Made by a program: the position numbers and the translations under genes. The notes beneath the pieces were generated by a model. That model was given only the letters and a program-made list of their open reading frames with translations. It ran no database searches and was not told where the DNA came from. Below are positions 45,190 through 54,022 of a stretch of DNA of 64,000 bases, piece after piece; position 1 is the stretch's first letter; every line of letters starts with the position of its first letter. The DNA comes from Pseudomonas bharatica CSV86. Its GTDB lineage: Bacteria > Pseudomonadota > Gammaproteobacteria > Pseudomonadales > Pseudomonadaceae. The stretch lies in the NCBI RefSeq assembly GCF_000319305.2, contig NZ_AMWJ02000001.1:2457001-2521000 (forward strand). The letters are read 5' to 3'.

Positions 45190-46853
45190 CGGCTCGGTGC
45201 GTCGCTTGAGGGGGTGGGGACCGCTGCCTGGCGCGCGAGATAGCGCAAGCGCAGGCTGCGGATGAAGATCCAGATCATGGTCAGCACGGCGATCGTGCCG
45301 ATCAGCATGAATACATCGTTATAGGCCAGGATATTGGCCTCGCGGGTTGCGGCGCTGGCCAGCAGGCGCACGCCGGCCTCGTTGCGCAGGGCCGGATCGG
45401 CAATCACGCCCGCATAGCCGGCGCCACCACTCTGGATCCTGGCGTTGACCAGGGGTTCCAGGTAACCGAGGTTTTCCACCAGGTGACTGGAGTGGAATTT
45501 CTCCCGCACCGTCTGGAAGGTACCGAGCAGCGCCGAGCCGAGCAGGCCGCCGAGGTTGTTGCAGATACCGAACATCACCGAAAAGCTCACCAGGTTGCGC
45601 GGGTTGGCGCGTACATGGCCGATGCCCAGGGCCATGCTCGGGCCGAGGAAGAAGGTGCTGCCGAAGGCCAGCAGGAACTGGCTGAAGTACATCTGTGCCG
45701 GGCGGGTCAGGTTGCTCGACGAGCTGTCCATGAAGGCACCGGTTGCCATCGCCGCAAGGGAGACGAACAGTGGTAGCACCAGGTGCTGCGGGGTGATGGT
45801 CAAGGCGCTGGTGGCCAGCCCCGTCGCCGCGCCGAGCAGCATGATCCAGTACAACTGGCGCATCTGCTCGCTGCCCATGTTCAGCGCTTGCAGGAAGCCC
45901 ACCGCCCCGGTGGACTGCTCCGAGGTCACCATGCGGATCAGCACCACGCACAGGGCCAGGCGCACGATGGCGCCGCTGCCCAGCCAGCGGGTCATCAGCA
46001 GCGGGTTGCTGCGGTTGTGCTCGATGGCGAGGCCGCTGCACACCAGGGCGATGGACGCGGCCAGGGCCACGCCGATCCAGGGCGCGTCCAGCCACCAGTC
46101 GATGCGGCCGAGGGAGAGTACTGCGCAGAGCAGCGCGGTGCCGCTGGCCATCAGCGAAAAGGTCAGGAAGTCCAGGGGCTCGAAGGTCTTGAAGCGGTCG
46201 CCGGGAGGGAGCTTGAGCATCAGCACGCAACCCAGTGCGGCCAGGGCCAGCCCCAGTTCGAACAGGTACAGGCCGCGCCATTCGGCGATCTGCAGCAGGT
46301 CTTCGGAAAACACCCGGGCCAGCGGTACGGCCAGTTGCGAGGCGCCCAGCCCGAGCACCATGGCCTTCAGGCGCCACTGCGCCGGGAACGCCTGGATCAT
46401 GTAGTACAGGCCCAGCGAGCTGAGGGCCGCGCCGACCATGCCATGGGCGGCGCGCACGGCGATGGCCGAGTTGAGGTCGTTGACGAACAGATGGGCGAAG
46501 GTGACCAGGGCATAGAGCACCAGGAACACTTCGGTAAAGGCGCGCAAGCCGAATTCCTGGCGGAACTTGACCAGCAGCAGGTTCATCGACACGTTGGTCA
46601 TCACGAACGCAGCGGGCAGCCAGGCCATCTCGGCACTGGTCGCGCCCAATGCGCCCTGGAGAAACGGCAGGTTGGCGGTGACCAGTGCGTTGCCCAGGCC
46701 GCCGGTGATCGCCACCAGCAGGCCCACCGCAGCAAAGGCCATGCGCTTGGCCGGGGCATGCAACGGCGTCGACGGCGAGCCGGGCAATGCGGGTTTTTCG
46801 TGGGGGAGCCACTGGCGGGGGCGTATTTGTCCATTAAGCAGGGCCATGAGCAT
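45186..46853 (-). CDS. DHA2-family multidrug exporter (EmrB-like)
   Basis: A 555-residue major facilitator with fourteen predicted membrane segments, the DHA2/EmrB topology. Segments include AVGLLVAITGGLGNALVTANLPFLQGALG at the N-terminus and IGTIAVLTMIWIFIRSLRL near the end. The stop overlaps the ATG of the EmrA-like gene (ATGA), so pump and adaptor are translated together. The start could be ATG 46853 or the in-frame ATG 46847; no good ribosome site separates them. No outer-membrane channel gene is adjacent. Confidence 0.87.
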   Translation of the reverse strand: MLMALLNGQIRPRQWLPHEKPALPGSPSTPLHAPAKRMAFAAVGLLVAITGGLGNALVTANLPFLQGALGATSAEMAWLPAAFVMTNVSMNLLLVKFRQEFGLRAFTEVFLVLYALVTFAHLFVNDLNSAIAVRAAHGMVGAALSSLGLYYMIQAFPAQWRLKAMVLGLGASQLAVPLARVFSEDLLQIAEWRGLYLFELGLALAALGCVLMLKLPPGDRFKTFEPLDFLTFSLMASGTALLCAVLSLGRIDWWLDAPWIGVALAASIALVCSGLAIEHNRSNPLLMTRWLGSGAIVRLALCVVLIRMVTSEQSTGAVGFLQALNMGSEQMRQLYWIMLLGAATGLATSALTITPQHLVLPLFVSLAAMATGAFMDSSSSNLTRPAQMYFSQFLLAFGSTFFLGPSMALGIGHVRANPRNLVSFSVMFGICNNLGGLLGSALLGTFQTVREKFHSSHLVENLGYLEPLVNARIQSGGAGYAGVIADPALRNEAGVRLLASAATREANILAYNDVFMLIGTIAVLTMIWIFIRSLRLRYLARQAAVPTPSSDAPSR

Positions 46854-46907
46854 TTAGGACAACTTTACGCGAGGTGCAATGGGAAGAGAATCATCAGGGA
46901 CCCTACT

Positions 46908-46994
46908 GGCCTCATCGCCGGCAACGCCGGCTCCCACAAGGTTCTGCGGTGTTCGCCATCCCTGTGGGAGCCGGCGTTGCCGGCGATGAGGGCC
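46908..46994. repeat. REP variant (GCCGGCAACGCCGGC type)
   Basis: CTCATCGCCGGCAACGCCGG and inverse, a third REP subtype, between divergent pump and metallo-hydrolase genes. The 277-base gap 46854-47130 holds this repeat and no gene. Confidence 0.85.
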
Positions 46995-47130
46995 TGCGAG
47001 TCCCCACGGAGCTTCCTGCTTGCATATTCCTCCAGGCTCATTGCCCGATCCCCGCCGGTTAATCTTCCTTCACTTGAATCCCCGGGCATCCCGAGTAGAT
47101 TGGAAACCTCGCCCCCGGAGGATTCCGCCC

Positions 47131-48195
47131 TTGAAACCCGAGCATGCCCATTCGCCCCAGGCCCGGCAGGGACGCTTTCACAACCTGACGCCACGACCGG
47201 CCGACGCGCCGGCGCCGGACGCCAGGGTGCTGTGGAACCTGCTGTTCAACAAACCGCGCTTCACCGTGCCGCGGGTGGCATTGCCCGTGCAGCGCCTGAC
47301 CCGGCAGGACCTGGAACAGGCCGCCGACGGCAGCCTGTACCGCTTGGGGCATTCGACCCTGCTGTTCAGGCTCGAAGGCAACTGGTGGCTGACCGATCCG
47401 GTGTTTTCCCGGCGGGCTTCGCCGTTCGCCTTCGCCGGACCCAAGCGCTTTCACGAACCGCCGATCAGCCTCGCCGAGCTGCCGCCGATCCGTGGGGTGA
47501 TCCTCTCCCACGATCACTACGACCATCTCGACCGCGCCACCATCAAGGTCCTTGCACCCAAGGTGGAGGTGTTCGTCACGCCGTTGGGCGTTGGCGACCG
47601 TCTGCTGGCCTGGGGCGTGTCGGCGCACAAGGTGCGCCAGTTCGACTGGTGGCAAGGTATCGACGCCGGCGGCCTGCGCCTGACCGCCACGCCGGCGCAG
47701 CATTTTTCCGGTCGCGGCCTGCGTGATGGCAACCGCACCCTGTGGTGTTCCTGGGTGATCGAAGCGCCCGGGTTCAAGCTGTTTTTCAGCGGCGACACTG
47801 GCTACTTCGACGGCTTCAGCGAGATCGGCCGACGTTTCGGCCCGTTCGACCTGACCCTGATGGAAACCGGCGCTTGGAACGAACATTGGCCCTACGTGCA
47901 CATGCACCCTCGGCAGACGGTACAGGCCCATGTCGACCTGGGCGGTCGCTGGCTGCTGCCGATCCATAACGGCACCTTCGACCTCGCCATGCACGCCTGG
48001 TACGAGCCTTTCGAAACCGTGCTGGAGCACGCGGCGCAGCAGGGCGTCAGCGTTGCGACGCCGGGCATGGGCGAGCGCTTCGACCTTCGCGCGCCGCAGG
48101 CCGGCAAGCGCTGGTGGCGCGAAGCGGTTGCCGAGGAAAAACGCGCCGAAGCCGGGGCGGGCCCGCGGCGTTGCTGCCTGCACGGGGAGCGCTGA
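47131..48195 (+). CDS. NAPE-PLD-like metallo-beta-lactamase-fold hydrolase
   Basis: A 354-residue MBL-fold protein of the N-acylphosphatidylethanolamine phospholipase D-like group. The metal motif is ILSHDHYDHLD. Other ligands are probably in FFSGDTGYFDGF and LLPIHNGTFDLAMH, and the family segment RFHEPPISLAELPPI is present. The start is taken as TTG at 47131 because GGAGG lies eight bases before it; upstream in-frame codons have REP-like sequence. Relatives hydrolyse phosphodiester bonds in lipids or sugar lactones. The substrate is unknown. Confidence 0.83.
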   Translation: MKPEHAHSPQARQGRFHNLTPRPADAPAPDARVLWNLLFNKPRFTVPRVALPVQRLTRQDLEQAADGSLYRLGHSTLLFRLEGNWWLTDPVFSRRASPFAFAGPKRFHEPPISLAELPPIRGVILSHDHYDHLDRATIKVLAPKVEVFVTPLGVGDRLLAWGVSAHKVRQFDWWQGIDAGGLRLTATPAQHFSGRGLRDGNRTLWCSWVIEAPGFKLFFSGDTGYFDGFSEIGRRFGPFDLTLMETGAWNEHWPYVHMHPRQTVQAHVDLGGRWLLPIHNGTFDLAMHAWYEPFETVLEHAAQQGVSVATPGMGERFDLRAPQAGKRWWREAVAEEKRAEAGAGPRRCCLHGER

Positions 48196-48268
48196 CTGCC
48201 AAGACTTTCACGTTCAACGTGCAATAGAATGCGCGCCTGGCGAGCACATGACGCCCGCCAGCGATTGA

Positions 48269-48294
48269 ACGCCCCTTCAGGTCCGAAGGGGCGT
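48269..48294 (+). terminator. GC-rich hairpin upstream of the dosC-like gene
   Basis: ACGCCCCTTC (48269-48278) and GAAGGGGCGT (48285-48294) make a perfect 10-bp stem with a six-base loop. The following tract is CACGCTTTCTG, poor in T. It may end the upstream hydrolase transcript or serve as a leader structure of the cyclase gene. Confidence 0.5.
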
Positions 48295-48327
48295 CACGCT
48301 TTCTGCTGAACTGAAAATAGGCCAGAC

Positions 48328-49713
48328 ATGCCAAGCGTTTCTCCAGAAGTACAAGCCAGGGAATGGCATTCCATGGTCGCGCAGTTCCCCGACGCGCTGA
48401 CACACGCCTTGAAAGGGCTGGTCGAGACCCACAAGGCCACCCTCGCCGCACGTTTCTACGAACAGATGCTGGCCGATCCCAACGCCTCGCTGATCCTCTC
48501 CCATGAAGACGTCAAGAGCCGCCTGGGCAGCTCGATGCAGGCCTGGTTGGTGAAGGTCTATTCGGCCCGCGCCGGTGATGACTTCCTGCCGCTGGTGGCC
48601 CTGCAGAAGCAGGTGGGCGAGGTGCATGCACGAATCGACGTGCCGCTGCACCTGGTGCTTGGCGGTGCGCGCTATCTGAAAAAGCAGCTGTACCAACTGA
48701 TTGCCGAGCAAGGCTGGGCCGCGCAGGAGCATGCGCAAATCCTGCGCCTGGCCAGCGAGACCATGGACCTGGCCATGGAAATCATGAGCCACGCCTACAG
48801 CCGCTCCCATGACCGCAACTCGCGCAACGAGGAAGGCTACCGGCTGTTCTCGGTATTGCAGAACATCACCACCGAGCGCGAGCGCCAGCGCGGCGCCTTG
48901 CTCGACTGGGAAAACAGCCTGATGTTCGACCTGGCGATGGGGGCCAGCGGGGCCAACCTGCCGCGCCTGGCCGCTGCGGATTTCGGTCTGTGGTTCCGCC
49001 ACAAGGGCGCCTATGCGTTCCAGAACACCCGGGAAAGCGAGCAGATCCTGGCGATCATCCGTCATGTGGACGACGAGCTGCTCCCGCGCTTCCTTGCCGC
49101 TGCGGGCGACGAAGCAGCGCGCATGAGCCTGCTGCGGGAGATCCGTGACCGGACCAAGAGCCTGATGTTCAACCTCGATAGCCTGTTCAACAGTGCCAAC
49201 GAGCTGGAAAGTGGCCGCGACGTGCTCACCCGCATGCTCAACCGCAAGTTCCTCCCGGTGGTGATCGGCAACGAAATCGCCATCGCGCAAAAGACCGGCC
49301 AGCGTTTTTCGGTGCTGTCGGTGGATATCGATCACTTCAAGTCGATCAACGACCGCTTCGGCCACGACGCCGGCGACCTGGTCCTGCAGCAGGCCGCGGA
49401 GATCCTCAGCAGCCACAGCCGCGCCGGGGACTACGTGTTCCGCATGGGCGGCGAGGAATTCCTGATGATCCTGGTCGACATCAACAACGCCAACGCGCTG
49501 AAGGTCGCGGAAAAGCTGCGGCACAAGATCGGCGCGGAAACCTTCAACCTGACCGAGGGCCGCAAGCACCGGCTCACCGTGAGCATTGGCGTGGCGACCT
49601 ACAGTGGGCACCCGGATTACCAGCATCTGTTGCGCCAGGCCGACCAGGCCATGTACCAGGCCAAGCAGGGCGGGCGGGACCGGGTGGTGTCCTACGACAC
49701 CCTGGACGGCTGA
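48328..49713 (+). CDS. dosC: Globin-coupled haem-sensing diguanylate cyclase (DosC-like)
   Basis: A 461-residue protein matching E. coli DosC in length and layout. An N-terminal globin-coupled sensor (about 1-155) has the proximal haem histidine in GEVHARIDVPLHLV. A middle helical domain (LAAADFGLWFRHKGAYAF) follows, then a C-terminal GGDEF domain with active motif RMGGEEF and an RxxD inhibitory site (SRAGD) upstream of it. Oxygen or another gas bound at the haem should tune c-di-GMP synthesis in the cytoplasm. There is no adjacent EAL gene as in the E. coli dosCP pair. Confidence 0.9.
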   Translation: MPSVSPEVQAREWHSMVAQFPDALTHALKGLVETHKATLAARFYEQMLADPNASLILSHEDVKSRLGSSMQAWLVKVYSARAGDDFLPLVALQKQVGEVHARIDVPLHLVLGGARYLKKQLYQLIAEQGWAAQEHAQILRLASETMDLAMEIMSHAYSRSHDRNSRNEEGYRLFSVLQNITTERERQRGALLDWENSLMFDLAMGASGANLPRLAAADFGLWFRHKGAYAFQNTRESEQILAIIRHVDDELLPRFLAAAGDEAARMSLLREIRDRTKSLMFNLDSLFNSANELESGRDVLTRMLNRKFLPVVIGNEIAIAQKTGQRFSVLSVDIDHFKSINDRFGHDAGDLVLQQAAEILSSHSRAGDYVFRMGGEEFLMILVDINNANALKVAEKLRHKIGAETFNLTEGRKHRLTVSIGVATYSGHPDYQHLLRQADQAMYQAKQGGRDRVVSYDTLDG

Positions 49714-49714
49714 T

Positions 49715-50434
49715 TCAGAAGAAACTGCGCTGTGCCTTGAAGGTGATCGTGCTGTCGCAATAGGTGTTGATGCCCGAGTAGGCCTCGCAGCCACCACCGC
49801 TGAGGTCCGAATTGCTGTAGATCAGGTCAAGGTCCATGCCCAGCCAGGGCCTTGAAAGCTGCAGCGACCAGTCGCTGAAACTCTGCACCTGGCTGCCATC
49901 GCCGATGGTGAAGGGTGTGCCCAACTGATGATGGGCGAGCTTGAGGGTGATTCCGGCATCCAGCAGCGGCACCCTGCCGAGATCGGCGAACAGGGTGCCG
50001 GTGCGGTTGTCGGGGTTGTTGCGCAGCGCGCCACCGAGGCGACTGCCGAAGATCGACAGGCCGCCATACAGCGCGTAGCTGTCGTTGCCGGAGACGTTGG
50101 GCAGGCTGTAGTGGATCAGCCCCACCTCGTAGCCAAGGCTGTCGTTGAAGCGCTGCCGGGTGCCCAGGTAGCTGTCCAGGCGCAAGGTGGTGTTTTCCGA
50201 CAGGCCCATGCTCGGCGCGTACTGGCCGAAGTACCAGCCGCTGGCGTGGCTGACGTCCAGTCCGCCATGGAAGGCGCCCAGGGGACCGGGCGATATCAGC
50301 CCCTGGGCCATGCTGCGGGAACTGGTGGTTCCCAGGCGAAAGTCGAAATCACCCAGCTGGCGCTGGATCTGCTGGGCCTGTGCGATCTGGCTGAAGGCCG
50401 TGGCGGCCAGTAGGAGTAAAAGCGGCCTGGTCAT
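49715..50434 (-). CDS. TorF-family putative porin
   Basis: A 239-residue exported beta-barrel protein. A signal peptide (TRPLLLLLAATAFSQIAQA) precedes alternating polar/nonpolar strands with HGGLDVSHASGWYFGQYAP and NSDLSGGGCEAYSGINTYC, ending in a terminal phenylalanine as outer-membrane proteins do. It fits the TorF/conserved hypothetical porin family. The ATG at 50434 is preferred to GTG 50440 because AGGG lies seven bases before it. It is convergent with dosC, with one base between. The solute is unknown. Confidence 0.8.
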   Translation of the reverse strand: MTRPLLLLLAATAFSQIAQAQQIQRQLGDFDFRLGTTSSRSMAQGLISPGPLGAFHGGLDVSHASGWYFGQYAPSMGLSENTTLRLDSYLGTRQRFNDSLGYEVGLIHYSLPNVSGNDSYALYGGLSIFGSRLGGALRNNPDNRTGTLFADLGRVPLLDAGITLKLAHHQLGTPFTIGDGSQVQSFSDWSLQLSRPWLGMDLDLIYSNSDLSGGGCEAYSGINTYCDSTITFKAQRSFF

Positions 50435-51275
50435 GGTCACTGCCCTGGAAAGCTTGTACTAGAGCCCCAGAGCTTACCGCCAGCGGGCGCGGGTTTAAAC
50501 CCTGCTGGCCTTGCAATGCCAGCCTCCCGTAGAACAGCAGTGCGCTCGCCCAGCTCGCCAGCCAGACCACGATCCCCGCCCAGAAGGTATGCGACATATA
50601 GTGCCAGCCCTGCAGTACCCGGGTGGTGCCGTAGAGCGTGCCGATCAGCAGGATCGCCACCAACAGCTTGCGCGCATGGGGCCAGCGATGGCGCAGGGCG
50701 ACGAAGTACAGCGCCAGCAGCGTGAAGCCGCTTGAGGCATGGCCGCCCGGCCAGCAGCGGCCGGGGCCGGCCTTGTCGAATAACGAGAAGTTGCTGAACC
50801 ACTCCAGGTGCGGTTGATCGCCGCCATACAGGGTGGTTTCCACCGGGCAATACACGCCCGTATGGCTTTTCAGGTAATGGATGAGCGTGGTGCTCAGGGC
50901 GAAGGCCGTAACCACGTACAGCAGGTCGCGCCGATACTGCGCGGTAAACCGCAGCAGTGGAGCGATCCGCGCTTTGTCCAGCAGACTGACTGCGCGTTGA
51001 TGCCTGGCCAGCAGGGGCCATGAGAAAGACAGCAAGGTGCCGACGATAGCCGCCTCGCCGGTCCAGTCCGGAAGGATCCGCGGCCACTTGTGCGTGAGCT
51101 TCTCGAACAGTTGGCTGTGCTGCAGGATGTACTGTTGGGTGGCCGGGTCATAGAACAGGTCGTTGATCAGGCGGTCCAGGCGGGTCAGGTCGAACAGCAG
51201 GAAGGTCGCGGCCGCCAGCAGCAGCGGCACGCCCAGGTTGACCAGGTAGAAATCCTTTCGCGAAGCAGTCCGCAT
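50349..51275 (-). CDS. PAP2-family membrane phosphatase
   Basis: A 308-residue inner-membrane phosphatase. It starts MRTASRKDFYLVNLG and has about six helices. Catalytic motifs are KSHTGVYCP (first), WPGGHASSGFTLL (second) and TRVLQGWHYMSHTFWAG (third), typical of lipid A or isoprenoid phosphatases in Pseudomonas. The last 60 residues are Pro/Gly/Gln rich and overlap the porin gene start by 86 bases. A frameshift near 50510-50530 is possible but cannot be shown. It begins two bases before the end of the histidine phosphatase gene, so the two are coupled. Confidence 0.8.
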   Translation of the reverse strand: MRTASRKDFYLVNLGVPLLLAAATFLLFDLTRLDRLINDLFYDPATQQYILQHSQLFEKLTHKWPRILPDWTGEAAIVGTLLSFSWPLLARHQRAVSLLDKARIAPLLRFTAQYRRDLLYVVTAFALSTTLIHYLKSHTGVYCPVETTLYGGDQPHLEWFSNFSLFDKAGPGRCWPGGHASSGFTLLALYFVALRHRWPHARKLLVAILLIGTLYGTTRVLQGWHYMSHTFWAGIVVWLASWASALLFYGRLALQGQQGLNPRPLAVSSGALVQAFQGSDHDQAAFTPTGRHGLQPDRTGPADPAPAG

Positions 51276-51277
51276 GC

Positions 51278-51967
51278 TTATTTCCCCGCGCTGGCGACGA
51301 CTTTGCGCCATTCGTTGGCATTCATCTGGCCGAGGATCCGCGCCTTGCCGTCATTGTTCATCGACACGAACAGGGCGCTGGCGTATTCGCTGGAGCGCTC
51401 GCCACCGGGCACCTTGAGCTGGCGCTCGACGTGGTCGATGCAGCCACTGTGGGTGACCAGCACCAGGTTCACGCCGGGCCGTTTGCTTTGCAGGGCCGCA
51501 TGGGTGAAATCGCGATCGCATTCACCGATCCAGTCACGGCTGGCGACCTCCTTGCCGAAGATGAAGTGAGCCGTCTGCCGGGTGCGGTACTCGGGGCTGC
51601 TCAGCACTTCGGCGTCGCCCAGGCCAAGGCGTTGCAAGCCGTTGCCCACTTCGATCGCCGCCTGGCTGCCTTCTACGGTGATGCCGGTGGGGTCGCTCAG
51701 GCAGGGGTTGTCGGAACGGTCGCAGCGTTCGGCATGACGGATCAGCACGATCACCTTGCCCTTGGCCCATTCGGCATAAACCCCGCTATCGAGCATCTGC
51801 TGCTCACTACCCAGGCTCATGACATGTGTCCTCGAGAAAAGCCACGTGGCTGACGCGGCCAGAAGCAGAAGGGCGCACAGGCCCGGGACCAGCAGTTTTT
51901 TCGAAATCGGGAGACGTCGCTTGGGACGGGAAGGAAAAGCGGGATTATCGAAAACGCCTTGCAGCAT
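51278..51967 (-). CDS. Membrane-anchored histidine phosphatase (Ais/PmrG-like)
   Basis: A 229-residue protein with an N-terminal anchor (KLLVPGLCALLLLAASATWLF) and a histidine phosphatase domain. It shows LIRHAERCD with the phospho-accepting histidine, SSPEYRTRQTA and a second histidine in VLVTHSGCIDH. Relatives (Ais, PmrG) remove phosphate from lipopolysaccharide core heptose. With the PAP2 gene directly downstream, the pair may modify envelope phosphates. The ATG at 51967 is preferred to GTG 51976 because GGAG lies eight bases upstream. Confidence 0.82.
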   Translation of the reverse strand: MLQGVFDNPAFPSRPKRRLPISKKLLVPGLCALLLLAASATWLFSRTHVMSLGSEQQMLDSGVYAEWAKGKVIVLIRHAERCDRSDNPCLSDPTGITVEGSQAAIEVGNGLQRLGLGDAEVLSSPEYRTRQTAHFIFGKEVASRDWIGECDRDFTHAALQSKRPGVNLVLVTHSGCIDHVERQLKVPGGERSSEYASALFVSMNNDGKARILGQMNANEWRKVVASAGK

Positions 51968-52118
51968 GACTGTCACTCCGGGACAAGCACTACGGGAATG
52001 ACGGCAATTTAGGCAACGGCGTGTTCGGGGCGGGTGAAGGAGATGTCAAAAAAGAGTTGTAACCAAAGGTTTTCGATTGCCTGTGCTGCAGGAGCCGGTG
52101 ATATGTGGCGGCAGCGCC

Positions 52119-52433
52119 CTACAGAACCTGCAGCATCCCCTCGACCCGCTGCCGTTCCCACTGGCTCATGAACTCCACGGGGTTGGTCCCGTAGGGATGT
52201 CCGGCATCGAAGATATAGGCGGCGCCTTCAGGGTTGTAGCAGCGCTCGCAATGCCCCAGGGCATCGCCATCGTTGTAAAGGGTGAAGACCCAGCCATCCA
52301 CTTCGACCGTCAGCAGTCCATTGCGGACTTCGCTCCAGCCCTGTTCGCCGATTCGCCGCATGGGGCGGATGCCCTGGGCGATGTCGCGGAGAATCTGGTA
52401 GGCCTCACGGGGTGTCAGTGCTGGGGTATTCAA
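52119..52433 (-). CDS. Small conserved hypothetical protein
   Basis: A 104-residue acidic protein without signal or membrane segment, starting MNTPALTPREAYQILRDIAQG. Notable are HCERCYNPEGAAYIF, with two nearby cysteines, and a WVFTLYNDGD strand. Codon use is like that of its neighbours. I believe similar short proteins are frequent in Pseudomonas, but I do not recognise a characterised family. It stands alone between the histidine phosphatase and the SDR genes. Confidence 0.65.
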   Translation of the reverse strand: MNTPALTPREAYQILRDIAQGIRPMRRIGEQGWSEVRNGLLTVEVDGWVFTLYNDGDALGHCERCYNPEGAAYIFDAGHPYGTNPVEFMSQWERQRVEGMLQVL

Positions 52434-52526
52434 GATTGGCGGGTATCTGGCGGAATTCGCGGGTGAGGGTACAGCAGCGGCCGGCGGAATTCATCCGCCA
52501 GCCGCACGAATCAGCCGAAAGGCTAA

Positions 52527-53663
52527 CTATTTGAAATCCCACTGCATCTGCGTGGCAATGCTGACCCCGCTGGAGGAGCGCACGCAGACATCCAGGTAGT
52601 CGATGAACCGCGGGGGCAGGGCAATGCCTTCTTCGAGCAGGCGGCTGTTGTCGAACAGGTAGTTGAGGTCGGCGAAGCCGCTGTACAGGCGCAGCGCGCG
52701 CAGGACCAGGCGCGGGTTGGCCGGACCGATGCGGGCTGCGAAGTCGCCGGCCAGTTCCTTGAGGTCGTCCACGCCGATCTTGCGATAGCGCGCGCCCACG
52801 GGGCTGGCGCCATTGGCCGAGGCAAAGGCTTCGTCGATCTCGGCGAAGCTGCAGGCAGCATGATGACCGGCGGAAACGTGGTAGAGGTTATGCCGCAGTT
52901 GCGGCTTCAGGGCCAGGCCGATCAGGGCTTCGGCACAGTAGTCCACCGGAATCACGTCGATCTGCTCATCCAGCCCGCAGGTAAAGCTCTCGAGGGCGAA
53001 GCCCATGCGGAACACCCAGAAGATACTGCCCGATGCCTGGCAGCCGAGGGTGCGGTGGCCAACCACGATGGATGGCCGTGCCACTACCAATGGCAGGCCT
53101 GGCAGCTCCACGCTCATGCGCCTTTCGATCTCGGCCTTGGAGGCGGTGTAGTCCACCAATTGCTCGGCACCGTCGGGAAAACTCCACGATTCGCTGATGG
53201 GCGAAGCCTGCTGCGGGCCGCAGCACATGGCGGTACCGACATGCAGGAAGCGCTTGAGGCGCTTGGAGCGGCTCATCACTTCGGCAAAGGCGAAGGTGCC
53301 CTCGACATTGACCGGCCAGATGCTCGGGTTCTTCGAGAAGGAGGCCACGGCAGCGCAGTTGATGACCCGCTCGATCTGCATCAGACGCGGGGTTTCCCGG
53401 GGCAGCCAGGCAGTGTCGAGAAAGTCGCCGCAGATGATCTGCTCGGCGTGCAGGAACTGCAGGGCACATTCGCCTACACCATGCTGGCGCAGATTGTCGC
53501 GCAGGCGTTCAAGGCCTTGGTCGCGGGTGTCGGCACGCACCAGGAACGACAGGTTGGCGCCATGGCCTTCGGCGAGCAATTGCGCGGTCACCGCACCGCC
53601 GAGAAAACCGGTGGCGCCGGTCAGGAGAATGCGTTCTTCGATAGCGATAGGAGCGGCTTGCAT
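52527..53663 (-). CDS. Extended SDR, acyl-CoA/thioester reductase-like
   Basis: A 378-residue extended SDR of the thioester-reductase/male-sterility type. The NAD(P) site is ILLTGATGFLGGAVTAQLL, with FLVRADTRDQGLERL following, the active-site YxxxK is in VDYTASKAEIERR, and ARPSIVVG and VIPVDYCAEALIGLAL are family features. Related enzymes reduce acyl thioesters to aldehydes or alcohols or act in wax and polyketide routes. No carrier or synthase gene is adjacent. The substrate is unknown. Confidence 0.8.
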   Translation of the reverse strand: MQAAPIAIEERILLTGATGFLGGAVTAQLLAEGHGANLSFLVRADTRDQGLERLRDNLRQHGVGECALQFLHAEQIICGDFLDTAWLPRETPRLMQIERVINCAAVASFSKNPSIWPVNVEGTFAFAEVMSRSKRLKRFLHVGTAMCCGPQQASPISESWSFPDGAEQLVDYTASKAEIERRMSVELPGLPLVVARPSIVVGHRTLGCQASGSIFWVFRMGFALESFTCGLDEQIDVIPVDYCAEALIGLALKPQLRHNLYHVSAGHHAACSFAEIDEAFASANGASPVGARYRKIGVDDLKELAGDFAARIGPANPRLVLRALRLYSGFADLNYLFDNSRLLEEGIALPPRFIDYLDVCVRSSSGVSIATQMQWDFK

Positions 53664-53956
53664 GGTCTCAGGTGTCCTGCAAAGAGTGGGTTACCCATGT
53701 TTCAAGGCCTCATGCCGGAACTTCTGGATTAACCTGGGTTGTCGGTGTCTATACATTTTCAGGCGGCACGCGGTCGCTGTCCGCGCGGATCTCATGCGCG
53801 CGGACTCGGGCTGTATGCCTTGCGGTATAGGCCTTGCAGCTCGATGGCAAGGCTGTGCCATGATCTCCGGGGACATCGAAGTTGGCAATTAAACAGAAGG
53901 GCAAAGCGAGTGAAATAAAGTTAATCAGGCCAGGGCAAAGTTGTACGCGGCGGGAA
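53664..53956. other. Intergenic region, no gene seen
   Basis: This stretch should hold the leftward promoter of the SDR gene. I see no ORF with coding character, no REP and no terminator. It is the host side of the first IS insertion. Confidence 0.5.
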
Positions 53957-53964
53957 TTATTAAA
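53957..53964. repeat. Target site duplication TTATTAAA, left copy
   Basis: TTATTAAA occurs exactly here and at 56950-56957, directly flanking the first ISL3 element. An 8-bp duplication is the rule for this family. Confidence 0.95.
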
Positions 53965-54022
53965 GGGTATACGGATTTAATGGTTGATGGGGCACCTTTA
54001 CCCCACCAACCTGATACCATTA

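Noticed and set aside
48269..48294. Attenuator for the dosC-like gene
   Set aside because: A perfect hairpin is present but there is no T-tract, leader ORF or competing stem.
50349..50530. Sixth frameshift at the end of the PAP2 phosphatase gene
   Set aside because: The tail overlaps the porin gene and looks non-conserved, but neither alternative frame gives a clearly better ending, so no call is made.
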